A program made the position numbers and the translations under genes. DNA of 64,000 nucleotides. It comes from Polyangium aurulentum (GTDB taxonomy: Bacteria; Myxococcota_A; Polyangia; Polyangiales; Polyangiaceae). The stretch lies in the NCBI GenBank assembly GCA_945875545.1, contig CAMCKZ010000001.1, positions 1 to 64,000 of the forward strand, given 5' to 3'. Below, in pieces: positions 8,818 to 18,302 of this stretch; positions within the stretch are counted from its first letter, which is position 1, and every line of letters starts with the position of its first letter. The notes beneath the pieces were generated by a model. That model searched no databases, was not told where the DNA came from, and worked only from the letters and a program-made list of their open reading frames with translations.

Positions 8818-9709
8818 CGGGCCCGCCCCGCGCAAGCAACTGCTCCATCGCGAAGGCTTGCGCGGTCTCGCCCACGTCGTGAACACGCACCATCGCCGCA
8901 CCATGACGCCGCGCCCACAAGGCACTCGCAAGGGACGCCGGCAGTCTTTCTGCGGGTGAAATCGCCCCGGTGGCCAAGGTGAGAAAAGACTTTCGACTGG
9001 CACCTACGAGCACCAGAGCGACTTCGGTGAACGCCGCAATCTGCGACAACAAGCGTGCACTCTGCAAGTAACTTTTCGTGAAGCCCAAGCCCGGATCGAA
9101 GACAATGGCTGCTTCTCTCACCCCGCATCGTACGAGGCGCTCGCGGGCGATTTTTAGTTCCGCAAGAACCTCGGTGGTCACATCGGCGTAACCGCTTTCG
9201 GGCCACGCGCCGAAGTCGCCCATGGCGTCTTGCCCCGAGCGCGCGTGAGAAAGAATGTATCCTGCATTGAATTGCGCAGCAGCCTCGCCGAGGGCGTTGC
9301 TTGCCCCGCAGGCAACGTCGTTGATCGCAATTGCACCAGCAAAAAGGCAGGCGGCCGCGACTTCGGCGCTCGTCGTGTCGATCGTGATGGGCATGTCGGC
9401 CGCGAGCGATTCCACGACGGGAAGGGCTCTTCGCAGCTGCTCTTTCGCGCTGACGGGTGGGGCCCCCGGGCGCGTGGACTCAGCGCCGACGTCGACCATC
9501 GTGGCCCCCGCGGCCATCAGGAAACGGGCGCGAGCGACGGCCTTATCGACGAGCTCGTAACGGCCGCCGTCGGTGAACGAATCGGGCGTCACATTCAAGA
9601 CCCCCAAGAGTGCGCACCCATGAACGCGACGCCCGTCGGCGATCGCATGCAAAAATCGCTGCGACCGAGCCTGAGCTCCTGGGGTTGAAGGTTGTGGCGC
9701 GGCCAACAC
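8810..9709 (-). CDS. folP: Dihydropteroate synthase
   Basis: Condenses p-aminobenzoate with dihydropterin pyrophosphate in folate synthesis. It carries the family signatures LGVLNVTPDSFTDGG, VDVGAESTRPGA, ITIDTTSAEVA, INDVACG and, at the C-terminus, VLVGASRKSFL and RVHDV. The start is uncertain: a GTG at 9709 (299 residues) or a TTG at 9730 gives a sensible leader, while the open frame continues antisense into the next gene up to 10006 and is not believable there. First gene of the folP-cdaA-cdaR series; folP next to cdaA is known from other proteobacteria-like genomes. Confidence 0.92.
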   Translation of the reverse strand: MLAAPQPSTPGAQARSQRFLHAIADGRRVHGCALLGVLNVTPDSFTDGGRYELVDKAVARARFLMAAGATMVDVGAESTRPGAPPVSAKEQLRRALPVVESLAADMPITIDTTSAEVAAACLFAGAIAINDVACGASNALGEAAAQFNAGYILSHARSGQDAMGDFGAWPESGYADVTTEVLAELKIARERLVRCGVREAAIVFDPGLGFTKSYLQSARLLSQIAAFTEVALVLVGASRKSFLTLATGAISPAERLPASLASALWARRHGAAMVRVHDVGETAQAFAMEQLLARGGPDV

Positions 9710-9920
9710 GTCGCGAAGTCTAACGCGCAATGCGAAGTTTCGCGCGCGGTCTGCCTCACGCGGAGGGCGTTTCCACGTCGACCCGCGGCATGGGCGAGCG
9801 CGCAGACGACGCACGCACGTGGTATTGCTTGGGGGCCTCCGCCACCGAACCCAGGTTGACCAGATGATAGCCGACGCAAGTTTTCTAAAATCGCTTTTCT
9901 GCGGCATCATTCCCGAGTCG

Positions 9921-11579
9921 ATGGCCTTTCCGTTTCCCGGGCCAAGTCGCGCGGAGGCAGAAGAAACGCTGGCGATCCTCGATACCCTCAAGCGCTTCAT
10001 GCGCACCGTGTACGAGCCCCAACGCGGTTCGCTCGATTCGCCAATCTCTCAAGAAATTCTCACCGAGGCCGGCAGTCTCGGACTCTTCGGACTGTCGCTT
10101 CCCCGCGCGTATGGGGGTCGCCAACTTTCGCCCACAAGTTTCGCGCGCATTCTTCAAGAGCTTGGCGCCCTCGATCCGTCCCTCGCGCTCATCGTGCGCG
10201 CCCACCAAACGCTCGGCGCCCACCCTCTCGTGCGCCACGGCACCGTGGGGCAAAAGGCGCGATGGCTTGCCAAGATGGCCAGCGGACAGGCCTTGGCCGG
10301 GTACGCGCTGACCGAAGAGAGCGCGGGTTCCGACGCGGCCGGCGTTCGCACCTACGCGCGATCCGAGGGCACGAACTGGGTCCTCGATGGCAAAAAAATA
10401 TGGGTCACAAATGGCCCAATCGCCAGCGTTTTTACTGTATTTGCGCGCACATCTCCGGTCGAAGAGGGGATCAAACCTAAGCTAACAGCCTTTGTGATCG
10501 ACAGGGACGACGGCATCATTACGAATGCTGGTATCAATATGCATGGCGTACGTGGCGTGCAGGTCGGCACGTTGCTGCTCGAGAATGTGCATCTCGATGC
10601 GTCGCGGGTTCTTGGCACCGTCGGGCAGGGCTTCATGATTGCCGTCGAGACGCTCAATCACGCGCGCTTGGCCAGTGCGTCAGCGGCGTCTGGGTCCGCG
10701 CGACAGCTCCTCGACCTGAGCATTCGTTACGCGCGCGAACGGGCCGCGTTCGGCCGAGCGATTGGCGATTTTGGGCTTATCAAAGACAAGATCGCCTCGA
10801 TGCTTTCCGAGGTATTTGCCCTCGAAAGCATGGTTTTTCTGACCACGGGAATGCTCGACGGCGCTGGGTCAGATTGTTCGATCGAGAGTGCCGCGTGCAA
10901 GGTTTTTGGGTCCGAGGTTTTGCAGCGCGTGGCCGAAGGTGCGGGTGCCATCGCGGCGGGTCGTGGGTTTGCCAGCGGGCATGCGGTGGAACGGGGCCTT
11001 CGCGACGCGCGGCATCACTTGGTTTTGGACGGCACCAACGAAGTGCTCCGCGCGTTCATCGCGCTGTCGGGCATGCAGGCCCCCGGGCGCGACTTGGCGA
11101 ATGTGGTCAAGGCGATGCGCGAGCCCATCAAGGGCTTCGGGTTGCTCGGCGAGTTTGCGGTGCGAAAAGCCAAGAGTGCCCTCGGCCGCGAGCGGCTTAC
11201 CCGCGTCCATCCGCTGCTCAATCGCGAGGTGGTTCTTTTCGAAGATTACGTGAGTGATCTCGCCAAAAACGCTGAAAAAATGTTGCGTCGCCACGGCGTC
11301 GCGATTGCGGAAATGCAGTATTCCCAACGCCGCGTCGCGGACCTTGCGATCGATCTTTATGCGTTGGCCGCGGTGCTTTCGCGCACGTCGAGGGCCATCG
11401 AGCGCAGGGGCGAAGAGGGGGCGCGTCGTGAGGTCGATCTGGCCTGCATCTTCGCGGCGAGTGCCGAAAAGCGCATGGCAGCGAACGTCGCGGGCTTCGA
11501 CAAGAACGACGACGAGCAGCGAAAAAACGCCGCCGCACGAGCCTACCAAGATGGCGCTTACCCCTTCGAACTTTTTTGA
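9921..11579 (+). CDS. Acyl-CoA dehydrogenase, very-long-chain type
   Basis: FAD-dependent acyl-CoA dehydrogenase for beta-oxidation, 552 residues from the ATG at 9921. The ~600-residue architecture and the sequence after the active-site loop (GTNEVLRAFIALSGMQAPG) match the VLCAD/ACAD9 branch, which has an extra C-terminal helical domain. FAD-binding elements YALTEESAGSDA and KKIWVTNG are intact. The position of the catalytic glutamate (FEGTN in VLCAD, YEGT in MCAD) is Asp370 here (LDGTN). It converges on the PhoB-type gene seven bases away, with no electron-transfer flavoprotein gene nearby. Upstream in-frame starts (from 9819) lie inside the folP leader. Confidence 0.9.
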   Translation: MAFPFPGPSRAEAEETLAILDTLKRFMRTVYEPQRGSLDSPISQEILTEAGSLGLFGLSLPRAYGGRQLSPTSFARILQELGALDPSLALIVRAHQTLGAHPLVRHGTVGQKARWLAKMASGQALAGYALTEESAGSDAAGVRTYARSEGTNWVLDGKKIWVTNGPIASVFTVFARTSPVEEGIKPKLTAFVIDRDDGIITNAGINMHGVRGVQVGTLLLENVHLDASRVLGTVGQGFMIAVETLNHARLASASAASGSARQLLDLSIRYARERAAFGRAIGDFGLIKDKIASMLSEVFALESMVFLTTGMLDGAGSDCSIESAACKVFGSEVLQRVAEGAGAIAAGRGFASGHAVERGLRDARHHLVLDGTNEVLRAFIALSGMQAPGRDLANVVKAMREPIKGFGLLGEFAVRKAKSALGRERLTRVHPLLNREVVLFEDYVSDLAKNAEKMLRRHGVAIAEMQYSQRRVADLAIDLYALAAVLSRTSRAIERRGEEGARREVDLACIFAASAEKRMAANVAGFDKNDDEQRKNAAARAYQDGAYPFELF

Positions 11580-11585
11580 CCGTGT

Positions 11586-12302
11586 CTACGAATCGCTCGA
11601 CGCGTTTTCGAGGTCGGGGGTTTCGCTAAAGCGGTAACCAACGCCGCGGACGGTTTCGACGAAACAGCCAGCATTTCCAAGCTTTTCGCGCAGTCGTTTG
11701 ACGTGCGTATCGACCGTGCGCGTGGTGACGTCGGCGGTGATTCCCCATACATCGTTGAGAAGCGTTTCTCGTCGTTGCACGCGATTTTTCCGCTCATGAA
11801 GCGTGACGAGAAGTTTGAATTCGAGGGCGGTCAATTCGATCGCGCGGCCTTCGACCCACGCGCGATGGGCCGCCACGTCGACGCGCAGCGAGCCAAATTC
11901 AAAACCTGCGTCGTGGGGGCCCGAACCCCGACTCGCGGACCGCCGGAGGATGGTCTGCACCCGCAAAAGTAGTTCGCGTATGCTGAACGGCTTTGTCACG
12001 TAATCGTCGGCACCGACCTCGAATCCGACGACGCGATCGACCTCTTCGCCCTTGGCCGTGAGCATGATCACGATCATGGCCGAGGTGTTTGGATCCCTGC
12101 GAATCGCCTGGCAAACCTCTTTGCCTGAGAGCCCTGGGAGCATCAGATCGAGGAGCATGAGGTCCGGCTGCTGGAGCTTCGCCATGCGGAGGGCATCGTC
12201 GCCGCGGCTCGCCAGCAAAACCTCGTAACCCGCCTGCTGCAAGTTGTACGCGATGATGTCTTGGATGTCTCGCTCGTCCTCGGCCACCAGGATTTTCCCC
12301 AT
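11586..12302 (-). CDS. phoB: PhoB/OmpR-type response regulator
   Basis: Two-domain response regulator, 238 residues: a receiver domain (acidic ED at 8-9, phospho-acceptor Asp in LLDLMLPG, Thr in MLTAKG, Lys in VTKPFS) and a winged-helix DNA-binding domain ([44 protein letters not shown]). Overall sequence resembles PhoB most, and the pst operon with its PHO-box-like repeat is about 6 kb away. No PhoR-type histidine kinase is adjacent. PhoB assignment is therefore likely but not proven. Confidence 0.8.
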   Translation of the reverse strand: MGKILVAEDERDIQDIIAYNLQQAGYEVLLASRGDDALRMAKLQQPDLMLLDLMLPGLSGKEVCQAIRRDPNTSAMIVIMLTAKGEEVDRVVGFEVGADDYVTKPFSIRELLLRVQTILRRSASRGSGPHDAGFEFGSLRVDVAAHRAWVEGRAIELTALEFKLLVTLHERKNRVQRRETLLNDVWGITADVTTRTVDTHVKRLREKLGNAGCFVETVRGVGYRFSETPDLENASSDS

Positions 12303-12429
12303 GGTGAACGAGTAGCCGACGCCGTGTGACGGTCAAGAAACACTGTGGGGCCGATTGCATGACCGGCCCCATGCGAAGCGGCGCATCGGGGAGGCGGCCG
12401 AGCGCGACCTCTCGCGGATTGGAAGCCAC

Positions 12430-13005
12430 CTATGGCGTGCAGCGCCCGCCGTTGAGGAACACGATGCCCCCGGGAACGCCCACGGAAGGTACGGCCGTTT
12501 TGCACGCGGCGTCCGTCGGCCGGGCGCAACACGTCGTGTCGAACGCGACGGTGTAGAGCGACGGCGGGATATCTTGTTCACACACATTAAGTGTGTAGTT
12601 CTTGAGGGTTCCAGTGCCCGAGCAGTTGAGGTTTCCCGCGAATTGCACGAATGAAAACGAGCCATCCGCGTTGCAGCGGATGTCGTTGGCGGAGTTGTCG
12701 TGTGTGCGACCTCCGCCGACGGCCTGCCAGCCGTGGCAGTCGCTGGCCTTGAGCCCGACGGGCCAGGCGTGTGTATTGCCGCCGCCGCACGCGGAGTCCG
12801 AGCCCGTGCGCAACCACACCACCGGCGACGCGCAGGCGCTCGCCGCGATTGGCCCGCCATCGGCGGAGGTTCCCGCGTCGGCGTTCGCTGCTGCTGCATC
12901 GGATGAACCAGGGTCGGCGGCCTTCTGGGCGGCATTGGGAGGCCCGGAACAACCGGTGAGCAAGAAAACGGACGGAAGGAAAAAGAGACCGCGTCGGAAT
13001 GCCAT
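12430..13005 (-). CDS. Cysteine-rich lipoprotein, function unknown
   Basis: I do not recognise a family. The ATG at 13005 gives a short signal peptide with lipobox LLTGC (Cys19), then an Ala/Asp-rich low-complexity linker and a ~135-residue domain rich in cysteines (about ten, including a CC pair) with many Gly, Asn and Thr. This suggests a disulfide-bonded, exported, surface or periplasmic domain. A longer start at 13035 is possible but weakens the signal peptide. It sits alone between the phoB-like gene and a hypothetical gene. Confidence 0.6.
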   Translation of the reverse strand: MAFRRGLFFLPSVFLLTGCSGPPNAAQKAADPGSSDAAAANADAGTSADGGPIAASACASPVVWLRTGSDSACGGGNTHAWPVGLKASDCHGWQAVGGGRTHDNSANDIRCNADGSFSFVQFAGNLNCSGTGTLKNYTLNVCEQDIPPSLYTVAFDTTCCARPTDAACKTAVPSVGVPGGIVFLNGGRCTP

Positions 13006-13059
13006 GGCCCAGGCGTTTACGCGCAGCGGTTGCACCGGGCAACGGCATTCGTATGACGG

Positions 13060-13470
13060 TCAGGGGGCCACGATGCACCACGCAAGGGGTATCGCCGCGG
13101 CGTCGTACACGACAAGCACGATGGGGCCATCGCGGTGGATGCCCGCGAGGATTGCGCCGTCGCTCGAGGCCGTGATCGCGCCGCGGTACACGACGGGCGC
13201 CTCGTGAAACGGCGTGTGAACGCGAGCCTCCACCGCCGCCGCCGGGCGCGCGAACGTGCCCTCCCAGTGCACCGCGAGGTCGCCGTTGCCCTGAAAAACT
13301 GAGCGAATTACCGGCGATTTCTCGTTCGCCAAACTCCGTACTTCGGCGGCAAGTAGGCCCCAGCCATCCGCGTCGCCGTCGACGCGCGCCGGGTTCGCCA
13401 AGTGCAATCCCTTTTCGCGGAGCGCATCGAGGAGAGCGTTCGCTTTGCCCGCGAGGTCGCCGGTGCTCAC
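13060..13470 (-). CDS. Hypothetical protein coupled to ribF
   Basis: Small soluble protein of 136 residues with no recognised family. The GTG start overlaps the ribF stop (GTGA), so it is probably translated together with ribF. No signal peptide; predicted alpha/beta content, with hydrophobic strands near the C-terminus (GPIVLVVYDAAAIPLAWCIV). The coupling and normal codon use support a real gene. Confidence 0.6.
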   Translation of the reverse strand: MSTGDLAGKANALLDALREKGLHLANPARVDGDADGWGLLAAEVRSLANEKSPVIRSVFQGNGDLAVHWEGTFARPAAAVEARVHTPFHEAPVVYRGAITASSDGAILAGIHRDGPIVLVVYDAAAIPLAWCIVAP

Positions 13471-14414
13471 GCGCCACCCGCGCGAAGATGAACCCGCGCC
13501 GATGCACAGTCGCCCGAAATCGCGGTCGTCAGCGCAGCGAGCCCGGAAAACTTTTGCTCGCCGCGCAAACGCTCGACGAACGTGATGCGAAGCTTCTCGC
13601 CGTACATAACCTCGCTGCGATCGAAGACGTGAGCCTCCACGGTCACGCCGCGTCCGTCGTTCATGGTCGGGCGCTCACCTATATTGACCACACACGGCCA
13701 GCATCCACTGCCAAGAACATTACATTCCGCATACGCAGCGTATACACCGTATGCTGGCAATTGGCGTCCAGTGGGCGAGATATTCGCGGTTGGAAAACCC
13801 AGCGTACGCCCGCGCTGCAGGCCTTGTTCTACCGTGCCTGTGAGGGTGTAGTTTCGCCCGAGCAGAGCAGCTGCCGCGCGCACGTTTCCTTGGGAAAGTG
13901 CTTGCCGAATGCGCCTGCTCGCGACCGGCCCGATTTCGTCTGTTACGAGGGGAACGCAGTGCACGCGCATGCCGCGCGCCTCGCCAAGAGCTGTGAGAAG
14001 CGCGCCGTCGCCGGCCCGTTGATGGCCGAAGCGAAAGTCCGTGCCGACCACAATGCCCTTGGCCCCGAGTCGATTTTGGAGAAGTTCGGCGACGAAAGCC
14101 TCCGGCGAAAGATGCGCGAAGGCGTCGTCGAAAGGCTGCACGATGAGGCCCGCGAGGCCGCATTCCACGACCAACATGGCCCGCTCGTCGAGGGGGGTGA
14201 GCAGGCACAATTCTTTGCCCCCGAGGACCACGGCGGGGTGCGGATCGAACGTGAGCGCGTAGGGCGCGGCGCTCAGCTCGCCCGCGAGCGCGTGTGCGAC
14301 GGCGAGAAGGGCCCGATGCCCGAGGTGCACGCCGTCGAAGTTTCCGATCGCGATGACGCTCGGCTCGCGGACGACGGCGCCGGGAAGCAGCAAGAGGTGT
14401 GGAGACGCGCCCAT
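13467..14414 (-). CDS. ribF: Bifunctional riboflavin kinase/FAD synthetase RibF
   Basis: Converts riboflavin to FMN and FMN to FAD. The N-terminal FAD-synthetase nucleotidyltransferase domain shows IGNFDGVHLGHRALL and TFDPHPA, with VVGTDFRFGHQRAGD further on. The C-terminal kinase domain has GRTLGFPTANI, PAYGVYAAY and VNIGERPTM. The ATG at 14414 gives 315 residues, normal length; a GTG three codons upstream is also possible. Between the kinase motifs an AT-rich stretch (about 13680-13760) encodes an atypical CNVLGSGCWPC loop. It follows recQ by 12 bases on the minus strand. Confidence 0.93.
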   Translation of the reverse strand: MGASPHLLLLPGAVVREPSVIAIGNFDGVHLGHRALLAVAHALAGELSAAPYALTFDPHPAVVLGGKELCLLTPLDERAMLVVECGLAGLIVQPFDDAFAHLSPEAFVAELLQNRLGAKGIVVGTDFRFGHQRAGDGALLTALGEARGMRVHCVPLVTDEIGPVASRRIRQALSQGNVRAAAALLGRNYTLTGTVEQGLQRGRTLGFPTANISPTGRQLPAYGVYAAYAECNVLGSGCWPCVVNIGERPTMNDGRGVTVEAHVFDRSEVMYGEKLRITFVERLRGEQKFSGLAALTTAISGDCASARVHLRAGGA

Positions 14415-14426
14415 CGACGACACGCC

Positions 14427-16469
14427 CTAACCCGCATCGCGCAGCACCGCGAGCAGTGCCTCACCGTGCTTGCGCACGAGGTTCAACCCGAGCCCTTTGA
14501 CCTGCAACAGCTCGGCTTCACTTCTCGGGCCCATCGAGGCCACGCCCTCCAAAACTTTGTCGGAGAGAATACGAAACGCGGGCACGCCATGGCGCTGGGC
14601 CTCAGCTTTTCGCCAGCGTTTTAAGGCGTCTACGACGTGAGCAGGCACGTCGGCGTCGGGGCCCGCGGAGGCTTTTCGCGGCGTCTTTTTCGGGGTCTTT
14701 TTCTCCCCTCTTTTCTCGCGGCCTGCGGCGCTCGCACGCACGACAAAAAGTGAATCGATGGCGGCCGTTTCGCCGTCGGCCATGCGCGCGCGCTGAAACG
14801 TAATGAGCTCGCCGTCTTTGTTGACGAAGCTCGCCTCGTCGATGCGAACCTTGCCGCTGCGTACAAGCCCGCCGAGAACGTGCTCGAAGGAGCGCCGGTC
14901 CATCGACCCTTGGCCCTCTTGGTAACGGCGAAAGAGCTGACCGGTCGCCACACTTGTGCATTCTGCAAGTAGTGCCAAAAGCGCGCGGGCCGCGTCGAGT
15001 TCTTCGCTGCCTGCTGCCCTGTGTTTTTGCGCGACGCACTCGTCTGGGGCGCAGATGTCGCAGTGGCCGCAGGGCTCGTCTTCGTTGTCGCCGAAGTAGC
15101 GAACCAGCTGGATCATGCGGCATCGCGGGGCATCGATGTAGCGGCGTACGAAGCTGATTTGGCTGCATCGATGCTGACGCTGCGCGGTGTAGGCGGGGGA
15201 CCACGGCGCATCGGTTGCCTCGAGCGTGTCGTCGTCGTTCGCCTTGATGCCGCCGTGGAGCCAAAGCTTCTCGATGGCCTTCTCGATGACCTCGGGCGTT
15301 CCCAATCGACTCCTGCGAGCAATGGCCTCCAGCGTCAGCGGGCCCTTCGCAATTTCAGTGTAGATTGCACTTACAACTTCGACGGGTGGGTAATCGCGAT
15401 CGACAAAAAAGCCCTGCATGCGTTCGTCGACAAACGACTGCACGAGGATGGCGCGGGAGGGAGCCCCGTCGCGGCCAGCGCGCCCAATTTCCTGGTAATA
15501 TCCCTCTAAAGAGCCGGGCAGCGCTGCGTGAACAACGGTGCGCACGTCGGCTTTGTCGATGCCCATTCCGAAGGCCACGGTGGCCACCATCACGTCGAGG
15601 GAGCCGCCGAGAAAGTTTCGTTGCAGGTCGTCGCGCGTCGAGGCATCGAGGCCCGCGTGGTAGGCTGCCGCAGGAAAAAATTCGGACAGAGAGCCCGCGA
15701 GTGCCTCGGCAACTTTGCGCGTGCCCGCGTACACGATGGCGGGGCGTCGACCGGGCTCACGCAATATCTCGGCGATGATCGCAGGCCTGTCCGATGGGGC
15801 GCGTTCGAGCACCTCGATGGCCAGATTGGTGCGACGAAATCCGTGAATGGAAAGAATGGGATCGACCAGGTTCAGCTGCGTCGCGATATCGGTCTGCACG
15901 TGCGGCGTCGCCGTGGCGGTGAGCGCGATGACCGGTGCGGGGCGAAGGGGCAAAATGCCCTCCGCGAGCAGGCGGTAATCGGGGCGAAAATCGTGGCCCC
16001 ATTGGGAGATGCAGTGGGCTTCATCGATGGCCACGAGCCCGGGCGTTCGCTTGGCGAGCATGGGCACAAAGCCGGCCACGCGCAGGCGTTCAGGCGCGAT
16101 GAAAAGAAAGTCGAGGTCGCCGTCGAGGTAGCGCCGGCACACGTCGCGGGAGGCTGCGCGATCGCGCCCGGAATGAATGCGTTCTGCACGCAAACCAAGG
16201 GCTTGCAGCTTGCCCACTTGGTCTTCCATCAGTGCGATGAGGGGAGAAACCACCAGCGTCACGCCGCCGCGCACAAGGCCAGGTAGCTGATAACAAAGGG
16301 ATTTTCCGGCACCGGTCGGCATCACCAGAAGAACATCGCGGCCTGCCACCACCGCGCGGCACACATCTTCTTGATGCCGCCGAAACTCCCCATGACCAAA
16401 AACCCGCGCGAGCGTTTCACGCACGGCGTTGCCTTCGTTGGCCGGATTGGCCTCTTGCGAAAAGGTCAC
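14427..16469 (-). CDS. recQ: ATP-dependent DNA helicase RecQ
   Basis: 3'-5' DNA helicase for recombination and replication-fork repair. It has 680 residues from a GTG at 16469: helicase domain with Walker A MPTGAGKSLCYQLP, DEAH box IDEAHCISQWGHDFRPDY, aromatic-rich loop and motif VI QEIGRAGRDG; RecQ-C-terminal zinc module with C(x16)C..C..C around CGHCDICAP; a basic linker (EKRGEKKTPKKTPRK); and a C-terminal HRDC domain. It starts eight bases after the kinase gene, suggesting read-through transcription. Complete and apparently functional. Confidence 0.95.
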   Translation of the reverse strand: MTFSQEANPANEGNAVRETLARVFGHGEFRRHQEDVCRAVVAGRDVLLVMPTGAGKSLCYQLPGLVRGGVTLVVSPLIALMEDQVGKLQALGLRAERIHSGRDRAASRDVCRRYLDGDLDFLFIAPERLRVAGFVPMLAKRTPGLVAIDEAHCISQWGHDFRPDYRLLAEGILPLRPAPVIALTATATPHVQTDIATQLNLVDPILSIHGFRRTNLAIEVLERAPSDRPAIIAEILREPGRRPAIVYAGTRKVAEALAGSLSEFFPAAAYHAGLDASTRDDLQRNFLGGSLDVMVATVAFGMGIDKADVRTVVHAALPGSLEGYYQEIGRAGRDGAPSRAILVQSFVDERMQGFFVDRDYPPVEVVSAIYTEIAKGPLTLEAIARRSRLGTPEVIEKAIEKLWLHGGIKANDDDTLEATDAPWSPAYTAQRQHRCSQISFVRRYIDAPRCRMIQLVRYFGDNEDEPCGHCDICAPDECVAQKHRAAGSEELDAARALLALLAECTSVATGQLFRRYQEGQGSMDRRSFEHVLGGLVRSGKVRIDEASFVNKDGELITFQRARMADGETAAIDSLFVVRASAAGREKRGEKKTPKKTPRKASAGPDADVPAHVVDALKRWRKAEAQRHGVPAFRILSDKVLEGVASMGPRSEAELLQVKGLGLNLVRKHGEALLAVLRDAG

Positions 16470-16476
16470 GCGAGTC

Positions 16477-18177
16477 TCAGTATGGCTCGTCTTTGTAGCC
16501 CGCCGCGGGGGCCGAACTCGGCTGTTCAGCAGGCTTTTGGGGGCGCGGCATCGCCACGGGTGCGGCCTGCGGAAAGCGAACCAAGATCACCTCGGGGTCG
16601 CCCTGGCCGACGGCAAACATGGTTTCTTTGTCGAAGAAACCATCGCGATGGAACTTCAAGGTGATGGCATGGCCGGTCGCTGCGCCGGGCCCCGAAATGG
16701 TGATGGCGCATGGGGTTGGCCCGCAGCGGTATTGCCCCGACGAGTCGACGACGCTGGCACCCGGCGGGTTCGAGCGCAGGTTAAGCGTAGCCGTGAGCAC
16801 CGCCGGCGGCGCGGGCGGCGCGACCTGCGCGACCTGCGCGACCTGCGCCGCGTCGCCTGCTGCGAGAGCCGCGGAGGCTGCCGCGCCCGGAATGGCTGCG
16901 GTTTCGTGCGCCCCGTTTTCGTGGGCGTGGGCGAGTTCGACGGGCGCTCGCGCCGGTGGAACGGCAGCGAACGGGGATTCTTTTTTGGAGACGGATTGCA
17001 CCACAAAAAAACCGAGAATCGCCGCCACGAGCGCCCCGCCCACCGCTGCGGGGAAGACTCGCGACATGGCCGACGGAGGGTCTTCGGGGGGAGGAACAGA
17101 AGTCTTTTCGCGAGGGATTTCGCTGAACGCCGGGGGATGCACCGAGCCTGTGCGCGCGACTCGATTGCCGCCCGTGGCATTGCCGAGCGCCGCGTTCGCA
17201 TCGGAGACCGAGAGCGCGCGGAGTTCGCCCGTTCCGGCGTAGCTGCCCATCGTTCCTGTGAGGGCACCACCGGCCGTTCGCTTCAAGGCAGTAAGAACGG
17301 CGTCCATCGTATCTGGACGATCACCCATGTTTTTTGAGAGGCACGACGCCACCAGGCTCTCGAGCTCTGCGCTGATGGCGAGGCTCGGATTGATGGTGCG
17401 CATGTCCGGCGGCGCCTCGTTCACGTGCGCCATCAAAATGTGAACGCTGTTCGGGCGATCGAAAGGCACTTTGCCCGAGAGCATTTCGTAAAGAATGACG
17501 CCGAGCGCGTAAATGTCGGTGCGGCAATCGACGCGCTGCCCCTGGATTTGCTCAGGCGCCATGTATTTCGGCGAGCCCATGAAGAGGCCCGTTTGGGTCA
17601 GGTCTTCGGTCTGGGAGTCGGACACATTTTTGACCAAACCGAAGTCGAGGACCTTCACAAAATCGGTTTCGTCGCCGTGCTGCACGAGGAAAACATTGGC
17701 GGGTTTTAGGTCGCGGTGAATCACGCCAAGCCCATGGGCCTCGCGCAGCGCACGGCAGATTTGGCGAGCCACGTGGCAGGCGCGTTCTTCGGAAAAAAAG
17801 CCCGCTTCACGAATGCCGCGCTGGAGCGTTTGGCCCTCGAGGTACTCCATCGCCATGAAGTAAAAGCCGTCGTCGCCGTCGGTGCGGCCGTAGTCAAAAA
17901 CCGTGACCGTGTTCGGGTGCGTCAGCTTGGCGGCAATGCTGGCTTCGAGAAAAAACCGCTTTTCAAACTCGGGGTCTTGATCGCCCGCGTAGTTGGAATT
18001 CAGCACTTTTACAGCGCAAACGCGATTTAGCGGGCGCTGGTCGGCCTTGTAAACCTTGCCCATGCCGCCCCGGGCGATGAGGCCCGAAATGGTGTAGCGG
18101 TCTTGGATGACGCGACCCACCATCGGGTCCGGCGCGGCGGACGCTCGGTTTGCGGCGGTTTTCGGTCGGTCGGACAT
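16477..18177 (-). CDS. Membrane Ser/Thr protein kinase with PEGA domain
   Basis: Eukaryotic-type kinase, 566 residues. Kinase domain at residues ~28-300: glycine loop ARGGMGKVY, ATP-binding Lys57, HRD at 154-156 (HRDLKPANV), DFG at 178-180, APEQ. A Pro/Ser linker follows, one membrane helix at ~376-396, an Ala-rich segment with a QVA tandem repeat, and a PEGA domain (LNLRSNPPGASV...) at ~465-540, probably outside the membrane. The HRD arginine and DFG are intact, so catalysis is expected. Substrate is unknown. Divergent from the MYXO-CTERM protein gene. Confidence 0.92.
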   Translation of the reverse strand: MSDRPKTAANRASAAPDPMVGRVIQDRYTISGLIARGGMGKVYKADQRPLNRVCAVKVLNSNYAGDQDPEFEKRFFLEASIAAKLTHPNTVTVFDYGRTDGDDGFYFMAMEYLEGQTLQRGIREAGFFSEERACHVARQICRALREAHGLGVIHRDLKPANVFLVQHGDETDFVKVLDFGLVKNVSDSQTEDLTQTGLFMGSPKYMAPEQIQGQRVDCRTDIYALGVILYEMLSGKVPFDRPNSVHILMAHVNEAPPDMRTINPSLAISAELESLVASCLSKNMGDRPDTMDAVLTALKRTAGGALTGTMGSYAGTGELRALSVSDANAALGNATGGNRVARTGSVHPPAFSEIPREKTSVPPPEDPPSAMSRVFPAAVGGALVAAILGFFVVQSVSKKESPFAAVPPARAPVELAHAHENGAHETAAIPGAAASAALAAGDAAQVAQVAQVAPPAPPAVLTATLNLRSNPPGASVVDSSGQYRCGPTPCAITISGPGAATGHAITLKFHRDGFFDKETMFAVGQGDPEVILVRFPQAAPVAMPRPQKPAEQPSSAPAAGYKDEPY

Positions 18178-18302
18178 GCGGGCCTAACCGGAGAGAATGC
18201 CGATCCGCAGGCCACGTGTCAACGAACGCGGCCTCGACGCTGCGGTATTCTTCGGGCCCTTCTCCATTCCTCCAAGGGCCGACCTTCGCTAACGTTTTGC
18301 CT

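Noticed and set aside
13700-13760. Insertion or small RNA inside ribF
   Set aside because: The AT-rich patch with GCATAC/GTATGC arms stays in frame and encodes a loop of RibF.
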